Part shown: piece after piece, positions 8,091 to 16,634 of the stretch
Layout of the letters: every line of letters starts with the position of its first letter
Numbering within the stretch: position 1 is the first letter of the stretch
NCBI GenBank assembly: GCA_030524765.1
Contig: JAUNGA010000003.1
Span: 14,439 to 73,005 of the forward strand
Source of the DNA: Bacteroidales bacterium
Lineage (GTDB): Bacteria > Bacteroidota > Bacteroidia > Bacteroidales > Muribaculaceae
Reading direction: 5' to 3'
Length of the DNA: 58,567 nt
Notes under the pieces: model-generated
What the model saw: the letters and a program-made list of their open reading frames with translations, nothing else
Told to the model about the DNA's origin: nothing
The model's database searches: none
Translations under genes and position numbers: made by a program

Positions 8091-8099
8091 AAAAAAATA

Positions 8100-8129
8100 A
8101 GAGCAGCCGATCCAGTGGTCGGCTGCTCT
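8100..8129 (-). terminator. Intrinsic terminator of the 8160-9488 gene
   Basis: An 11-bp perfect stem (agagcagccga / tcggctgctct), an 8-nt loop, then TTATTTTTTT on the minus strand. A strong factor-independent terminator 30 bp after the stop codon. Confidence 0.85.
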
Positions 8130-8159
8130 GTGGTGTCTCTTAGAGAAAAATGAGAGAGA

Positions 8160-9488
8160 TCAGCGTATGATGATCTTATCGGTGGTATTGCCCTGACGGC
8201 GGATGTAGATACCCGGTGCCGAGGGTTCGGTGATGCGTATGCCGCGCAGGTCATAATATTCGGCAGGCGTGTCGGTGGCATCGGTGTTGATGTCGCGTAT
8301 GCCGGCGGCTACGTTGACATAGTCATCAAATACCGAGTGTGTGAGCGGCTGCCATTGGTCGGTCTCGAGATCCAACGCCGATAAGGTGTATTCGAGGGGA
8401 TATGCTGTCGTGGAGTCATATACTACCTCGCCTTTGAGCCAGTCAAAAATCTCTTCGACACCGTCAGCTGTCTCTGACGAGTATATCAGTGTCTCAAGCC
8501 CATAGGCGTCATAGTGGTATTTTTCGGTCGAGACCATGGTGCCTTCGGTGGCGCTGACAGTGGTGAGATTAAATTCCGCGCTGCCGTTGTCATCGATGAT
8601 TCTGAGGCTTTCGGTCGATCTGATGCCTTCGTCCGGCAGGTCGAGCACGAGATTGTATGAACCCTTGTCGTCGGGGTAGGTGGCCGACACCGGTCCTATA
8701 CGATCACCCTCAGACCAGTATGTGGCCGATTTGATGCGGTTGTTGACAGAGGTGAGGTCGCTGATTGACGTGAGCTGTCCGTCGGTGCGATCCCAGACGA
8801 TGTCGGTGTATTTTTCGCCGTCGCCCCATACGGGCTGAAAATTGTTGTCGAGAGTCAGCACGCGCTCTTCGACTTCAGTGGCGCGTCCGTCGGCGCCATA
8901 TTTTACGGTGAAACGCTGTACGGCCTCGTAGGCATTGCCATACATAGTCTGCACTTCTACCGAAGTGATCGATCCCTGTGCATTGCGCTCGACGATGCGG
9001 CGGTAGGTGTTGCCCGAGTAGTTCCATTCCACGCCGGTCCAGAAACCTTGATTGTTGTCGATGATCAGCGATTTGACAATGGGATCGTATTTACGTTCGA
9101 TTATCTCAGACTTTGTCCATACGGTGCCGTCGGCACTGGTCTCGGTGAGCTGGGTCGTGCGCATGCCGTTTGCGTCGTAAGTATTGGTGGTGCGAGAGTA
9201 TTCGTCCCAGTCGTTGCCTTCGGCCGGAGCTGACACGTGGGTCAGTACATGGCCCTCGCTGTCGTAGGTGTATGAGTTGACTGATGACGCCTCCCATTTA
9301 CGGCCTGTCCAGTCAAAGATCTTTTCGGTGCCGGCACGCCACAGCTCGTTGGCCTTGGCTGCTTCGTGTTGAGAAGCCTTATGTATCCCGAGACGGTTGT
9401 GATGCAGGCTATGCATTGTCACGGGCGAGGCTGCCTGAGCCGATACGGCCAATGCGATAGCAGAAGAAAGAAGTAAAAATTTGCTCAT
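8160..9488 (-). CDS. Secreted YD-repeat-like protein with C-terminal sorting-type tail
   Basis: 442 aa from the ATG at 9488; the frame extends to 9533 but only the later start places a signal peptide (MSKFLLLSSAIALAVSAQA) at the N-terminus. The body is a beta-rich array of irregular repeats with W..Y.YD..G and Y.YDA.G..T motifs resembling RHS/YD-type or DUF4595-like repeats. The last 35 residues (AEYYDLRG, then APGIYI and a basic end TDKIIIR) match the short C-terminal domain that many Bacteroidetes secreted proteins carry for type IX secretion or cell-surface sorting. No catalytic residues are apparent. It is divergently transcribed from a second secreted protein with the same kind of tail. 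Confidence 0.8.
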   Translation of the reverse strand: MSKFLLLSSAIALAVSAQAASPVTMHSLHHNRLGIHKASQHEAAKANELWRAGTEKIFDWTGRKWEASSVNSYTYDSEGHVLTHVSAPAEGNDWDEYSRTTNTYDANGMRTTQLTETSADGTVWTKSEIIERKYDPIVKSLIIDNNQGFWTGVEWNYSGNTYRRIVERNAQGSITSVEVQTMYGNAYEAVQRFTVKYGADGRATEVEERVLTLDNNFQPVWGDGEKYTDIVWDRTDGQLTSISDLTSVNNRIKSATYWSEGDRIGPVSATYPDDKGSYNLVLDLPDEGIRSTESLRIIDDNGSAEFNLTTVSATEGTMVSTEKYHYDAYGLETLIYSSETADGVEEIFDWLKGEVVYDSTTAYPLEYTLSALDLETDQWQPLTHSVFDDYVNVAAGIRDINTDATDTPAEYYDLRGIRITEPSAPGIYIRRQGNTTDKIIIR

Positions 9489-9540
9489 ATATTTTCTGTT
9501 ATAGATTGATTTATCAATTGGTATGATAGACATATCAGTG

Positions 9541-9548
9541 CAAATTTA
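9541..9548 (-). promoter_or_regulatory. -7 box of the 8160-9488 gene
   Basis: TAAATTTG on the minus strand, 52 nt before the ATG at 9488. No good TTTG at the expected distance, so only the -7 element is supported. Confidence 0.5.
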
Positions 9549-9625
9549 CAACAAAATCTGATAAAATCGTTTATTTTCGGGTCATAATGTTACGATAATT
9601 GCATAAAGCGGATATGGCTATCTGA

Positions 9626-9657
9626 TTTGCGATTATATAAAAGAATACCTAACTTTG
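9626..9657 (+). promoter_or_regulatory. Promoter of the 9796 gene
   Basis: TTTG at 9626-9629, a 20-bp spacer and TAACTTTG at 9650-9657: a full Bacteroidetes consensus promoter. Confidence 0.8.
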
Positions 9658-9795
9658 CGTCACCGCGCGAAAACCTTGGTGAAATTGATTCGGCGTAAGA
9701 TCCAATTACCCCGACACAGTATCCGTAGAATGGCGAGCTGTACATGCATTCAATATCTTAAAACTAAATCGAGACTTAATCAAAAGTGTAAACAT

Positions 9796-11169
9796 ATGCC
9801 CGGATTTTTACTAAAAACCTTATTTATTACCGCTGCAGTTGCAGCAACGCTGTCGGCCGGAGCCGAGGAGCGCTCTTTCACGATTGCATTTGGTGCCGAC
9901 GAGGTATCAACCAATACTCTCACCAATGATGACTTTGTCGGCGCGGTGCGCTCGGGCAAGTCTTATATCGCCGATGTGACGAGTGTCGTGGCGGTCTTTC
10001 CTGAGAAAGACGGCATAAAACTGTCATCATCAAAAACAGCCGGTGGGTTCAACATCCATCTGGCCGATGGCGCGCAGATTGTGGCCAAACGCATTGAGGT
10101 CGAGGCGTGGCGTTATGACAATCAGCGGGATGAGGATGCAGGCCTGTATATCAACTCTGAGCCACTCGACATACCGTCGCTTACGCCTGAGACATATACC
10201 GTGACGTTGCCGACACGCCCCGAGACTACGGTCACCAACCTGATTGTCAAGGCCGACAAACGTGTCTATATCTCGTCGATCACAGTCGTTTATGACAGCT
10301 CGCACGGCACGGTCGACGATGAGCGTCAGACAGTGGCCACACCGGTCTTTACGCCCGGAGGCGGTACTGTGACTCTCGGAACGTCGATCGAGATCGCGTG
10401 TGCGACCGATGGCGCTACCATATATTATACGCTCGACGGCTCTGAGCCTACAACCCGGTCAGAGGTCTATACCGGGCCTATTGTGGCCGATGAGGATATC
10501 CTTCTGCAGGCGTTTGCCTCAAAAACGGGAATGGACGACAGCGAGACGGCCTTTGCGTCGTATCGCGTGATCGAGGTCGGTGAGGGTGCCACAGCCTATA
10601 CATTCAATTTTGCCGAGCCTGAGACGCTGAATCCCTCGATACCGGCTCCGGCTCAGGGCGAGAGTGTGCTGCTCGACGGCCGGACGTTTTCGCAGGGCGA
10701 AGTATCGGTGACATTCAAGGCCGGCGAGACGGGCAACACCCACGTGCGACTTTACGGCTCGTATGATGCGGGTTGTGACCTGCGTATCTACGACGGTGAG
10801 AGCATGACCGTGCGATCGCTCAATGCATCGCTGATGATCACTTCGATAGCCTATGACATATCATTCAGCGGCACGTCAGATGTCGACATGTATCCGTCGG
10901 CAGGCCGATATGACTGGCTCGATACAGCATGGTATGCCGACGGCGAGACGGTCACCGATGTCACACTCACATCAATACAGCAGAGCCGCATGTCGGCCAT
11001 GACGGTGGTGGTGGAGCCTACGTCGGGTGTCGATGATGTTGCGGTCGATGCTCCTGCCGATGCCGTCTATGTCGATATGACGGGCCGACGCATCGGTGCC
11101 GGCGCTCTTGTGCCGGGCGTTTATGTGCGCGTCGCCGGTGAAAAAGCAGAGAAGATCGTGGTGAACTGA
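9796..11169 (+). CDS. Secreted protein with chitobiase/hexosaminidase C-terminal-type domain and sorting tail
   Basis: 457 aa from the ATG at 9796, chosen because it gives a signal peptide (MPGFLLKTLFITAAVAATLSAGA); the frame open to 9655 runs into the promoter. About residues 25-160 form an uncharacterised beta domain. About 180-255 match the CHB_HEX_C_1 type Ig-like domain (TPGGGTVTLG, ATIYYTLDGSEPT, TGPI, LQAFASKTGM). About 260-415 form another beta-sandwich. The last 35 residues (VYVDMTGRRIG, VPGVYVRV, EKIVVN) are a T9SS-type tail. No catalytic domain is seen, so an adhesive or glycan-binding surface role is an inference. Confidence 0.82.
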   Translation: MPGFLLKTLFITAAVAATLSAGAEERSFTIAFGADEVSTNTLTNDDFVGAVRSGKSYIADVTSVVAVFPEKDGIKLSSSKTAGGFNIHLADGAQIVAKRIEVEAWRYDNQRDEDAGLYINSEPLDIPSLTPETYTVTLPTRPETTVTNLIVKADKRVYISSITVVYDSSHGTVDDERQTVATPVFTPGGGTVTLGTSIEIACATDGATIYYTLDGSEPTTRSEVYTGPIVADEDILLQAFASKTGMDDSETAFASYRVIEVGEGATAYTFNFAEPETLNPSIPAPAQGESVLLDGRTFSQGEVSVTFKAGETGNTHVRLYGSYDAGCDLRIYDGESMTVRSLNASLMITSIAYDISFSGTSDVDMYPSAGRYDWLDTAWYADGETVTDVTLTSIQQSRMSAMTVVVEPTSGVDDVAVDAPADAVYVDMTGRRIGAGALVPGVYVRVAGEKAEKIVVN

Positions 11170-11206
11170 TTGAGACTTGTGTATTAACCGACACATTATA
11201 ATATAT

Positions 11207-11254
11207 AATGACAGCGGGCTGCGTCGCAAATGTGAGACGCAGCCCGCTGTCATT
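11207..11254. terminator. Bidirectional terminator
   Basis: Near-perfect 19-bp stem (11207-11225 with 11236-11254) around a 10-nt loop between two convergent genes, with AT-rich flanks on both sides. It should stop transcription from both directions. Confidence 0.85.
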
Positions 11255-11268
11255 TCTGAGGGGTGTAT

Positions 11269-11766
11269 TTATTTCTTGACAAATTTGTGCGCCGGAGCGT
11301 AGTCGAGCTGGATCATGGGTACGGGTGTCACCGTGGTGTCGGTAGCGGCGGCATCGAAAGCCTCGGCCGGATAAATGCCGGCTGCGATGACATCAGCCGC
11401 AGGATTGACAAAGTAGACAGCATCGGCGCCTGAGCGTGCGATTGCGTTGAGCGCTTCGGTTGTGGGCTGATTGACAGTGTAGATGGCGGCTGATCGCAGC
11501 GATGTGCGGCGCGAGCGGGCGATGGCTGATTCCTCGGCGGTGGTATTGTCGTCGGCCATACCGGTCGAGCGCCATGCTCCGTTGAGGATCACGACTGCTC
11601 CGCAAGGTTTCTTGCCTTGTTCGACAGCAGTCTCTGCGGCTGTCACAGCCATGTCGATAAACATTTCGTCGGTCGGCGCTACTTTATCGACCTTGGTGAT
11701 TGCGACCTGGGCCGCCGCTGCGATTGCCAGCACGGCTACGGTCATGATTGTCAGTAATTTTCTCAT
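11269..11766 (-). CDS. Secreted deaminase-like protein lacking zinc ligands (pseudoenzyme candidate)
   Basis: 165 aa with a signal peptide (about 1-20, ending AIAAAAQ). Residues 33-130 follow the cytidine/guanine deaminase fold: FIDMAVTAAETAVEQGKKPCGAVVI parallels the helix and PFGAV strand of guanine deaminases (key residues F35, A40, G51, P54, GAVV 56-59), and IYTVNQPTTEAL parallels LYTSCEPCPMCL. The His-Ala-Glu motif is Thr76-Ala77-Glu78 and the PCxxC motif is Pro101-Thr102-Thr103-Glu104-Ala105. The Glu is kept but the His and both Cys that bind zinc are lost. Transcribed 6 bp after a secreted glycosidase gene, so the pair is probably co-expressed. The export signal and missing metal site argue for a binding or structural role. 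The fold assignment is by eye. Confidence 0.72.
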   Translation of the reverse strand: MRKLLTIMTVAVLAIAAAAQVAITKVDKVAPTDEMFIDMAVTAAETAVEQGKKPCGAVVILNGAWRSTGMADDNTTAEESAIARSRRTSLRSAAIYTVNQPTTEALNAIARSGADAVYFVNPAADVIAAGIYPAEAFDAAATDTTVTPVPMIQLDYAPAHKFVKK

Positions 11767-11772
11767 ATTCTC

Positions 11773-14028
11773 TTATTTAACTTTGGTGATGATCATTCGG
11801 TCGACGATGGCATGATTCGTGTTGATGTTCATGTTCTCGTCTTCGGGACGGAATGTCACGGCGATCTTGTGGCTGCCGGCCTTGAGAGGCACGCGCACGG
11901 TGTTGGTGCGTCCCCAGTCGTTCCAGTTTGCTACGCCGCGATGGGGCATGACTACTGTGCCGGCCGGGATGCCGTCGACCTCGATGGTGCGGATCGCACA
12001 CTTGTTCTCGGTATTGACCGGTCCGTTGCCGTTGGCATATACCAGGGTGACGGCATAATCGCCGTCGGCGTCAGCATCGACATCAACGACGAGGGGAGAT
12101 GACTTGTGGTCGAGCTCCACGAACCCGTTGCCGTGCCATCCTTCGATCGGTGTCGCGGGCTGATAGCTTACCTCGGGCGATGCCAACGCTGTGGTCTCAC
12201 CGGCAAAGTCGATGATCGTGGCACTGCGGTTTGACATGGGTTCAGAGGCAAACGACTCTACGCCGTCGACACTCACACCGATCACCTGATACTCGCCCGG
12301 TACGGTGGCCGGGAAAGATGTCTGACGGGTATTGGCTATTCGCTCGCCATCGCGCAGTATGACGTAGTGGCCGATATACTCGATAGGGTTCCACTCGAGA
12401 TTTCCCTCGAGATTGAACCGTGCGATAGGGGTGAGCGGAGCCTTGACGTTGGCCGTGCGGTTGACATGCATCGGCTCGATGTCGTTGTCGGCCATGGTGA
12501 TGACGATGTCGTTGGTACCGCGGATATTGGCGGGTATGAAGGGTTTGTGCTCTTTGCCATTGAGGGTAAACGAAGCGATGCGGTCGCCATAACCTTTGAC
12601 TGTGATGTTGAGTACGGCATCGCGGTATCTGAATCCGCTCAGTGTGCGTGTGTCGGCCAGCGCACGCGGCACGAATGGCTTGAATGCCAGGCCGTCTTTC
12701 TCGAAATTGATGCCGAATAGGATGCGGTGGGTGATGGCGAGGTTGCCGGCCAGACACCAGAGCATGTTCGACGAATTGAGCTCGGTGGCGATGTCGCCGT
12801 TGTCGAGCACAAAGTTTTCTTTGTTGGTCGTGAATAATGCCGCCGGACGGAATACGGCGCCTATGGCCTCCATTGTGCCGGGCTCGTTGCCGACCTTGGC
12901 GTTGGCGATTGCCCAGTAGGCACCTACCCATGGCCATAACGCGTTGTTGTGATATGGCGGCATGTCGGCTATCTGCGGGAAGAAAATGGCGGCGCCGAAC
13001 GGGGTGGTGGGATTGTTCTCGGTGATAGAACGTGCGCGGTCGGCATCGGCTACATCATATAGGATGGCGAGCGATTCGCCCAATGTCTCGGCACGCGGGT
13101 TGAGGATAGCATTCTCGCGACCGTAGTTGTACATCGCATAGTAGCCTTTGTCGGCCATCCATAGCTTGTCGTTGACAGCCTTGGCGATGCGGTCGGCCTC
13201 GGCGGCATATGCGGCACTCTCGTCTTTGTGCCCGAGGTCGGCGGCGATGTCGGCGAGTACGCGCAAAGCCTGCACATGCACGATCGATGTGCCGAGAGCC
13301 TCGCTGTTGTATATATCGGCTGTCTGCATCCAGCGCGGATAGCTCTGCTCGCGCCAGTCGATGAATGATGTCTCGCCCTTGACCAGACCACCCTCGGTGT
13401 GGGTGACAAGCAGGTCGTCGTCGACCGATTTCTTGATGATGGGATATATATATTCGAGCCATTCGCGGTCGCCGGTCACTTTATATAGCTCGTATGCGGC
13501 GACAGCCCATATCAGACGGTCTGAGCTGACAGGCCATGCGCCTCCGCTGCCGGTGTCCTGCACGATGCGGCCGTCGGGAGTGACTTTGTGCATCAGCGAT
13601 ATGCGCGACGCCTCGGGTTGCATGTATGCCATTGACAGCAAGATCGAATAGCTGACATCGCGTGTCCATACGCCCGACCACTCCTTGCCGGTGCGCAGGG
13701 TGGTGTCGGGCTCGACGGCGTTGACCATCTCGTCGAGACCCAGATTGTATATGGCCTGATGCAGTTTGTTGGGGGTGTCGAGTTGTGGATATGAGCTGAG
13801 ATCGTTTTTGATCTGCCAGTGTTTGTTGACAGGCATGAAATAGCCGGGCTGTGCCGAGTAGGTCGAGAATATCTGCCGGCCGTCGGGCGACCATGCCATG
13901 TACTCGGCCTGCGAAATGGTGTCGCCGTGCCAGCTGTAGGCGTCGGTGGCAACGATTTCCCGGGCAGACGCGGATCCGGCGAGGGCAATGCCCGCGAGTG
14001 CGGTTGTAAGTATGTGTTTATGTCTCAT
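11773..14028 (-). CDS. Secreted six-hairpin glycoside hydrolase with C-terminal carbohydrate-binding domain
   Basis: 751 aa from the ATG at 14028, which gives a signal peptide (MRHKHILTTALAGIALAGSASA); the frame runs further to 14091 into tilS. Residues about 90-480 form an (alpha/alpha)6 barrel: GVWTRDVSYSILL, GSGGAWPVSSDRL, ETSFIDWREQSYP, HNNALWPWVGAYWA and TELNSSNMLW are the conserved-looking helix ends with acidic residues that could be catalytic. About 560-640 is Ig/Fn3-like, and about 645-750 resembles a CBM6/CBM35 sandwich (ANGNGP, NTENKCAIRTIEVDG, LKAGSHKI). I cannot assign a GH number; rhamnosidase-, debranching- and GH63-like proteins share the fold. Downstream partner: the deaminase-like protein. 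Confidence 0.83.
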   Translation of the reverse strand: MRHKHILTTALAGIALAGSASAREIVATDAYSWHGDTISQAEYMAWSPDGRQIFSTYSAQPGYFMPVNKHWQIKNDLSSYPQLDTPNKLHQAIYNLGLDEMVNAVEPDTTLRTGKEWSGVWTRDVSYSILLSMAYMQPEASRISLMHKVTPDGRIVQDTGSGGAWPVSSDRLIWAVAAYELYKVTGDREWLEYIYPIIKKSVDDDLLVTHTEGGLVKGETSFIDWREQSYPRWMQTADIYNSEALGTSIVHVQALRVLADIAADLGHKDESAAYAAEADRIAKAVNDKLWMADKGYYAMYNYGRENAILNPRAETLGESLAILYDVADADRARSITENNPTTPFGAAIFFPQIADMPPYHNNALWPWVGAYWAIANAKVGNEPGTMEAIGAVFRPAALFTTNKENFVLDNGDIATELNSSNMLWCLAGNLAITHRILFGINFEKDGLAFKPFVPRALADTRTLSGFRYRDAVLNITVKGYGDRIASFTLNGKEHKPFIPANIRGTNDIVITMADNDIEPMHVNRTANVKAPLTPIARFNLEGNLEWNPIEYIGHYVILRDGERIANTRQTSFPATVPGEYQVIGVSVDGVESFASEPMSNRSATIIDFAGETTALASPEVSYQPATPIEGWHGNGFVELDHKSSPLVVDVDADADGDYAVTLVYANGNGPVNTENKCAIRTIEVDGIPAGTVVMPHRGVANWNDWGRTNTVRVPLKAGSHKIAVTFRPEDENMNINTNHAIVDRMIITKVK

Positions 14029-14071
14029 CGGTATTTGTTGAAAAATGGTAGGGTGTTGGGTGATAAGTTTT

Positions 14072-15421
14072 TTATTCTCTATTATTGTCAATCAGTTCGA
14101 GTCTCAGATACCGTCGTGTGTCGGGCCCGACAGTAAAGAGGTTTGAAGCCCTTAGCCCCACGGCCCACACAATCTCGCCGTCGCGGGTCAGCAACCATGA
14201 GTCGCGCTTGGCGGCGGCGCTCATTCTGGCCTCGGCGTATATGTCGCTGACCAGTTTTGAGCCATGCATGCCGTATGGCGTCATGCGGTCGCCACGCTCG
14301 CGATGGCGCAGCAGCCAGCTGTGGGTGCCGTCAAGCGCGCAGGCATCGATATATATGACTTTGGGATTGCGCTCGGGTTTAAACTCTGTGATGTGGTGAT
14401 GTGTCACGGCGATATGCACAGGCGAATGGATGTCGCGCCCGGGGACGATCTCGACCGCTCCGGCCGGTAGGGGCTCGGTGGCGTGAGGGGCACGCAGCAT
14501 GCCGTGGTCGACTTCGCGGGCGTGGCCCGTCCCGGGGGCGGTGAAACGGCCACCATCGCGGGCAGCGGCGGCGAGCATGCCGTCGGTCTGGGTGCGGTTG
14601 AAACCCTCGCCGCGCAGCATCTCGAAGAGCAGTACCCGGGCCTGCGGTTCGGCCGCCGACAAGGCTGTCAGGTCTATATCTCCAGTGGCAATATCGGTAT
14701 ATGTCGAGCGGGCCGATGCGATCGCGCGGTCATAGACGGCGCGATTATCGCGCAGCATCGACATGGTGCGCAGTATTGCCTCGTCGGGGCGTTCGAAAAG
14801 CTCGGCCATGAGCGGCATCAGACGATTGCGTATGCGGTTGCGGGCAAAATCGTCACCGGCGTTTGTGCTGTCGTCGACCCATGTCAGACCGCGGTAGCGC
14901 AGATAATCCTCGATGTCGGCGCGCGAGCATCCGAGCATGGGGCGCACTATGTCGCCATTGCGTGATGACATCCCGGTCAGACCGGCAATGCCGGTTCCCC
15001 GCATGAGGTTGAGAAAAAAGGTCTCGATCTGGTCCTCGCGATGGTGACCCACGGCGACAGCTTGTGCGCAGTCGCGGTCGAGCAGCGAACGAAACCAGTC
15101 GTAGCGCAATGCGCGACAAGCCATTTCGATCGATTCGCCCGTGGCCCGGCGGCGGGCATCAACATCAAAATCTTTGAGATAGACATCGACATCAAGCCGT
15201 GCGGCGGTGTCGAGTACATGATCGGCATCGCGCATTGATTCGGCTCCGCGCAGGTGATAGTTGCAGTGGGCGGCCACACAGTCATAGCCTAACTCGACAA
15301 GCGAGGCGAGCAGAGCCACCGAGTCGGCGCCACCGCTGCAGGCAACAATTACCTTGCCGTCGCGACGCAAAAGACTGTCGGCCGCGATGCTTTGTCTGAT
15401 CTGTCTTATGAGACTGTGCAT
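14072..15421 (-). CDS. tilS: tRNA(Ile)-lysidine synthase
   Basis: 449 aa. TilS ligates lysine to C34 of the CAU-anticodon tRNA-Ile so that it decodes AUA as isoleucine. The PP-loop motif ACSGGADSVALL lies near residues 28-39. The N-type ATPase domain follows (AHCNYHLRG, VGHHREDQIETFFLNLMRGTG near 130-155, MLGCSRADIEDYL), and then TilS substrate-binding and C-terminal domains to residue 449, the usual long form. The start at 15421 is 5 nt after a consensus -7 box, so the mRNA should be leaderless or almost so. The glycosidase gene begins 43 bp after its stop and may be co-transcribed. Confidence 0.96.
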   Translation of the reverse strand: MHSLIRQIRQSIAADSLLRRDGKVIVACSGGADSVALLASLVELGYDCVAAHCNYHLRGAESMRDADHVLDTAARLDVDVYLKDFDVDARRRATGESIEMACRALRYDWFRSLLDRDCAQAVAVGHHREDQIETFFLNLMRGTGIAGLTGMSSRNGDIVRPMLGCSRADIEDYLRYRGLTWVDDSTNAGDDFARNRIRNRLMPLMAELFERPDEAILRTMSMLRDNRAVYDRAIASARSTYTDIATGDIDLTALSAAEPQARVLLFEMLRGEGFNRTQTDGMLAAAARDGGRFTAPGTGHAREVDHGMLRAPHATEPLPAGAVEIVPGRDIHSPVHIAVTHHHITEFKPERNPKVIYIDACALDGTHSWLLRHRERGDRMTPYGMHGSKLVSDIYAEARMSAAAKRDSWLLTRDGEIVWAVGLRASNLFTVGPDTRRYLRLELIDNNRE

Positions 15422-15426
15422 GACTG

Positions 15427-15458
15427 CAAATTTACAAAAATCGGTTTAAACAGCCAAA
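15427..15458 (-). promoter_or_regulatory. tilS promoter abutting the start codon
   Basis: Minus-strand TTTG (15458-15455), a 20-bp spacer and TAAATTTG (15434-15427). Only 5 nt (CAGTC) separate the -7 box from the ATG at 15421. Confidence 0.8.
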
Positions 15459-15487
15459 AAGTTGCCCCGAATTGGCAATAAGGTGAT

Positions 15488-15516
15488 TTTGCGTTAAGAA
15501 ATAATTATTAAATTTG
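15488..15516 (+). promoter_or_regulatory. Promoter of the lipid-kinase gene, abutting its start
   Basis: TAAATTTG at 15509-15516, 8 nt before the ATG at 15525. The best -33 (TTTG at 15488-15491) has a 17-bp spacer, shorter than usual, so the -33 is less certain than the -7. Confidence 0.6.
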
Positions 15517-15524
15517 CAGTGCAA

Positions 15525-16496
15525 ATGGAAAAACGACGCCTGACACTCATTATAAATCCAATTGCCGGTACCCTGTCAAAACGGGGACTGGAAAACTGGC
15601 TATTGCCTAAGCTAAGCAAGATGGGTTATGATGCGCGCACCGAGTACACCACCGGCCCCGGCGACGCCACGCGCCTTGCCGCAGATGCCGCCATCCGCGG
15701 CGACTATGGCGTGCTGGCCTGTGGCGGCGACGGCACAGTCAATGAAGTGGCCACAGGCTTGATCGGCACATCGACGGCGTTGGGCATATTGCCTGCCGGC
15801 TCGGGCAATGGCCTTGCCCGCCACATCGGCATACCTATCGACATCTCGCGCTCGCTCAAGGTGATAGCCGAGGACCATGTAGAGGCATGCGACTACGGCG
15901 AGGTCAATGGCCGTCCGTTTTTCTGCACGTTCGGTGTCGGATTTGATGCGGCAGTCAGCGAGCGGTTTGCCCGCAAGCACCGTCGCGGTCTGTCGACCTA
16001 CATTGCCAGTGCCATCGACGAGTTTGTAAAATACGATCCGCAGACCTATGAGATAATCACCGGCGACCGCGTCATCACCAACAAAGCCTTTCTCGTGGTG
16101 GTGTGCAATGCATCGCAATATGGCAACAACACCTTTGTGGCACCGTCGGCATCGATACGCGACGGCCTGCTTGATGTGACTATCGTGCACAACGGCACAT
16201 TGCTCACCCATGCCCTGTCGGGGTTCGAGATGATAACAGGCATCATTGGCAATCACGGCAAGATACAGACATTCCGCACCAACGAGCTTACCATCCGCCG
16301 CCAGAAAGCGACCGTCACCCATATCGACGGCGACCCGGCCGAATTGCCCGCCGAACTGCACATCAAGTGTCACCCCGGCGAATTGCGCATCTTCACCACG
16401 GCCCACAAGAGCCGCTTCAGACCCATCATCACTCCTCTGGCTCTGATGCTGCGCGACTGGCACATAACGCTCTCGCGACTATTCAGACGAAATTAA
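15525..16496 (+). CDS. Diacylglycerol/sphingolipid kinase-family lipid kinase (DagK_cat)
   Basis: 323 aa from the ATG at 15525; an in-frame GTG two codons earlier is closer to the -7 box than a transcription start should be. The N-terminus LIINPIAGT and the nucleotide-binding GGDGTVNEVATGL (about 65-78) and PAGSGNGLARH (about 92-103) define the DAGK catalytic domain; a C-terminal beta domain carries HIDGDPAEL (about 270). Family members phosphorylate diacylglycerol, undecaprenol or, in Bacteroidetes that make sphingolipids, long-chain bases or ceramides. The exact lipid cannot be told from sequence. Divergent from tilS across about 100 bp. Confidence 0.9.
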   Translation: MEKRRLTLIINPIAGTLSKRGLENWLLPKLSKMGYDARTEYTTGPGDATRLAADAAIRGDYGVLACGGDGTVNEVATGLIGTSTALGILPAGSGNGLARHIGIPIDISRSLKVIAEDHVEACDYGEVNGRPFFCTFGVGFDAAVSERFARKHRRGLSTYIASAIDEFVKYDPQTYEIITGDRVITNKAFLVVVCNASQYGNNTFVAPSASIRDGLLDVTIVHNGTLLTHALSGFEMITGIIGNHGKIQTFRTNELTIRRQKATVTHIDGDPAELPAELHIKCHPGELRIFTTAHKSRFRPIITPLALMLRDWHITLSRLFRRN

Positions 16497-16532
16497 TTTT
16501 TTTAACGAACGGCAACTTTTATTGCTGAAAAA

Positions 16533-16564
16533 TTTCTTTAATAAAAATATAAGTAATAAATTTG
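16533..16564 (+). promoter_or_regulatory. Promoter of oadA
   Basis: TTTC at 16533-16536, a 20-bp spacer and TAAATTTG at 16557-16564; leader of about 65 nt to the ATG at 16635. Confidence 0.7.
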
Positions 16565-16634
16565 CACATTATCACAATTCGGAAACAATAAGAGCCGTCG
16601 GCGTGCATCCGACGGACGGAGTAAAAAACAAGAT

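Larger units (their letters stand above)
9489..9795. other. 307-bp divergent intergenic region
   Basis: Holds the back-to-back promoters of the two secreted-protein genes. The + transcript would have a leader of about 130 nt (9664-9795) with a weak 5-bp hairpin (tcacc / ggtga) near its 5' end. The open frame running through it from 9655 overlaps the -7 box and is not coding. No repeat or RNA gene seen. Confidence 0.6.

Noticed and set aside
9655-9795. N-terminal extension of the 9796 secreted protein
   Set aside because: The extension starts inside the -7 box, is basic and would bury the signal peptide.
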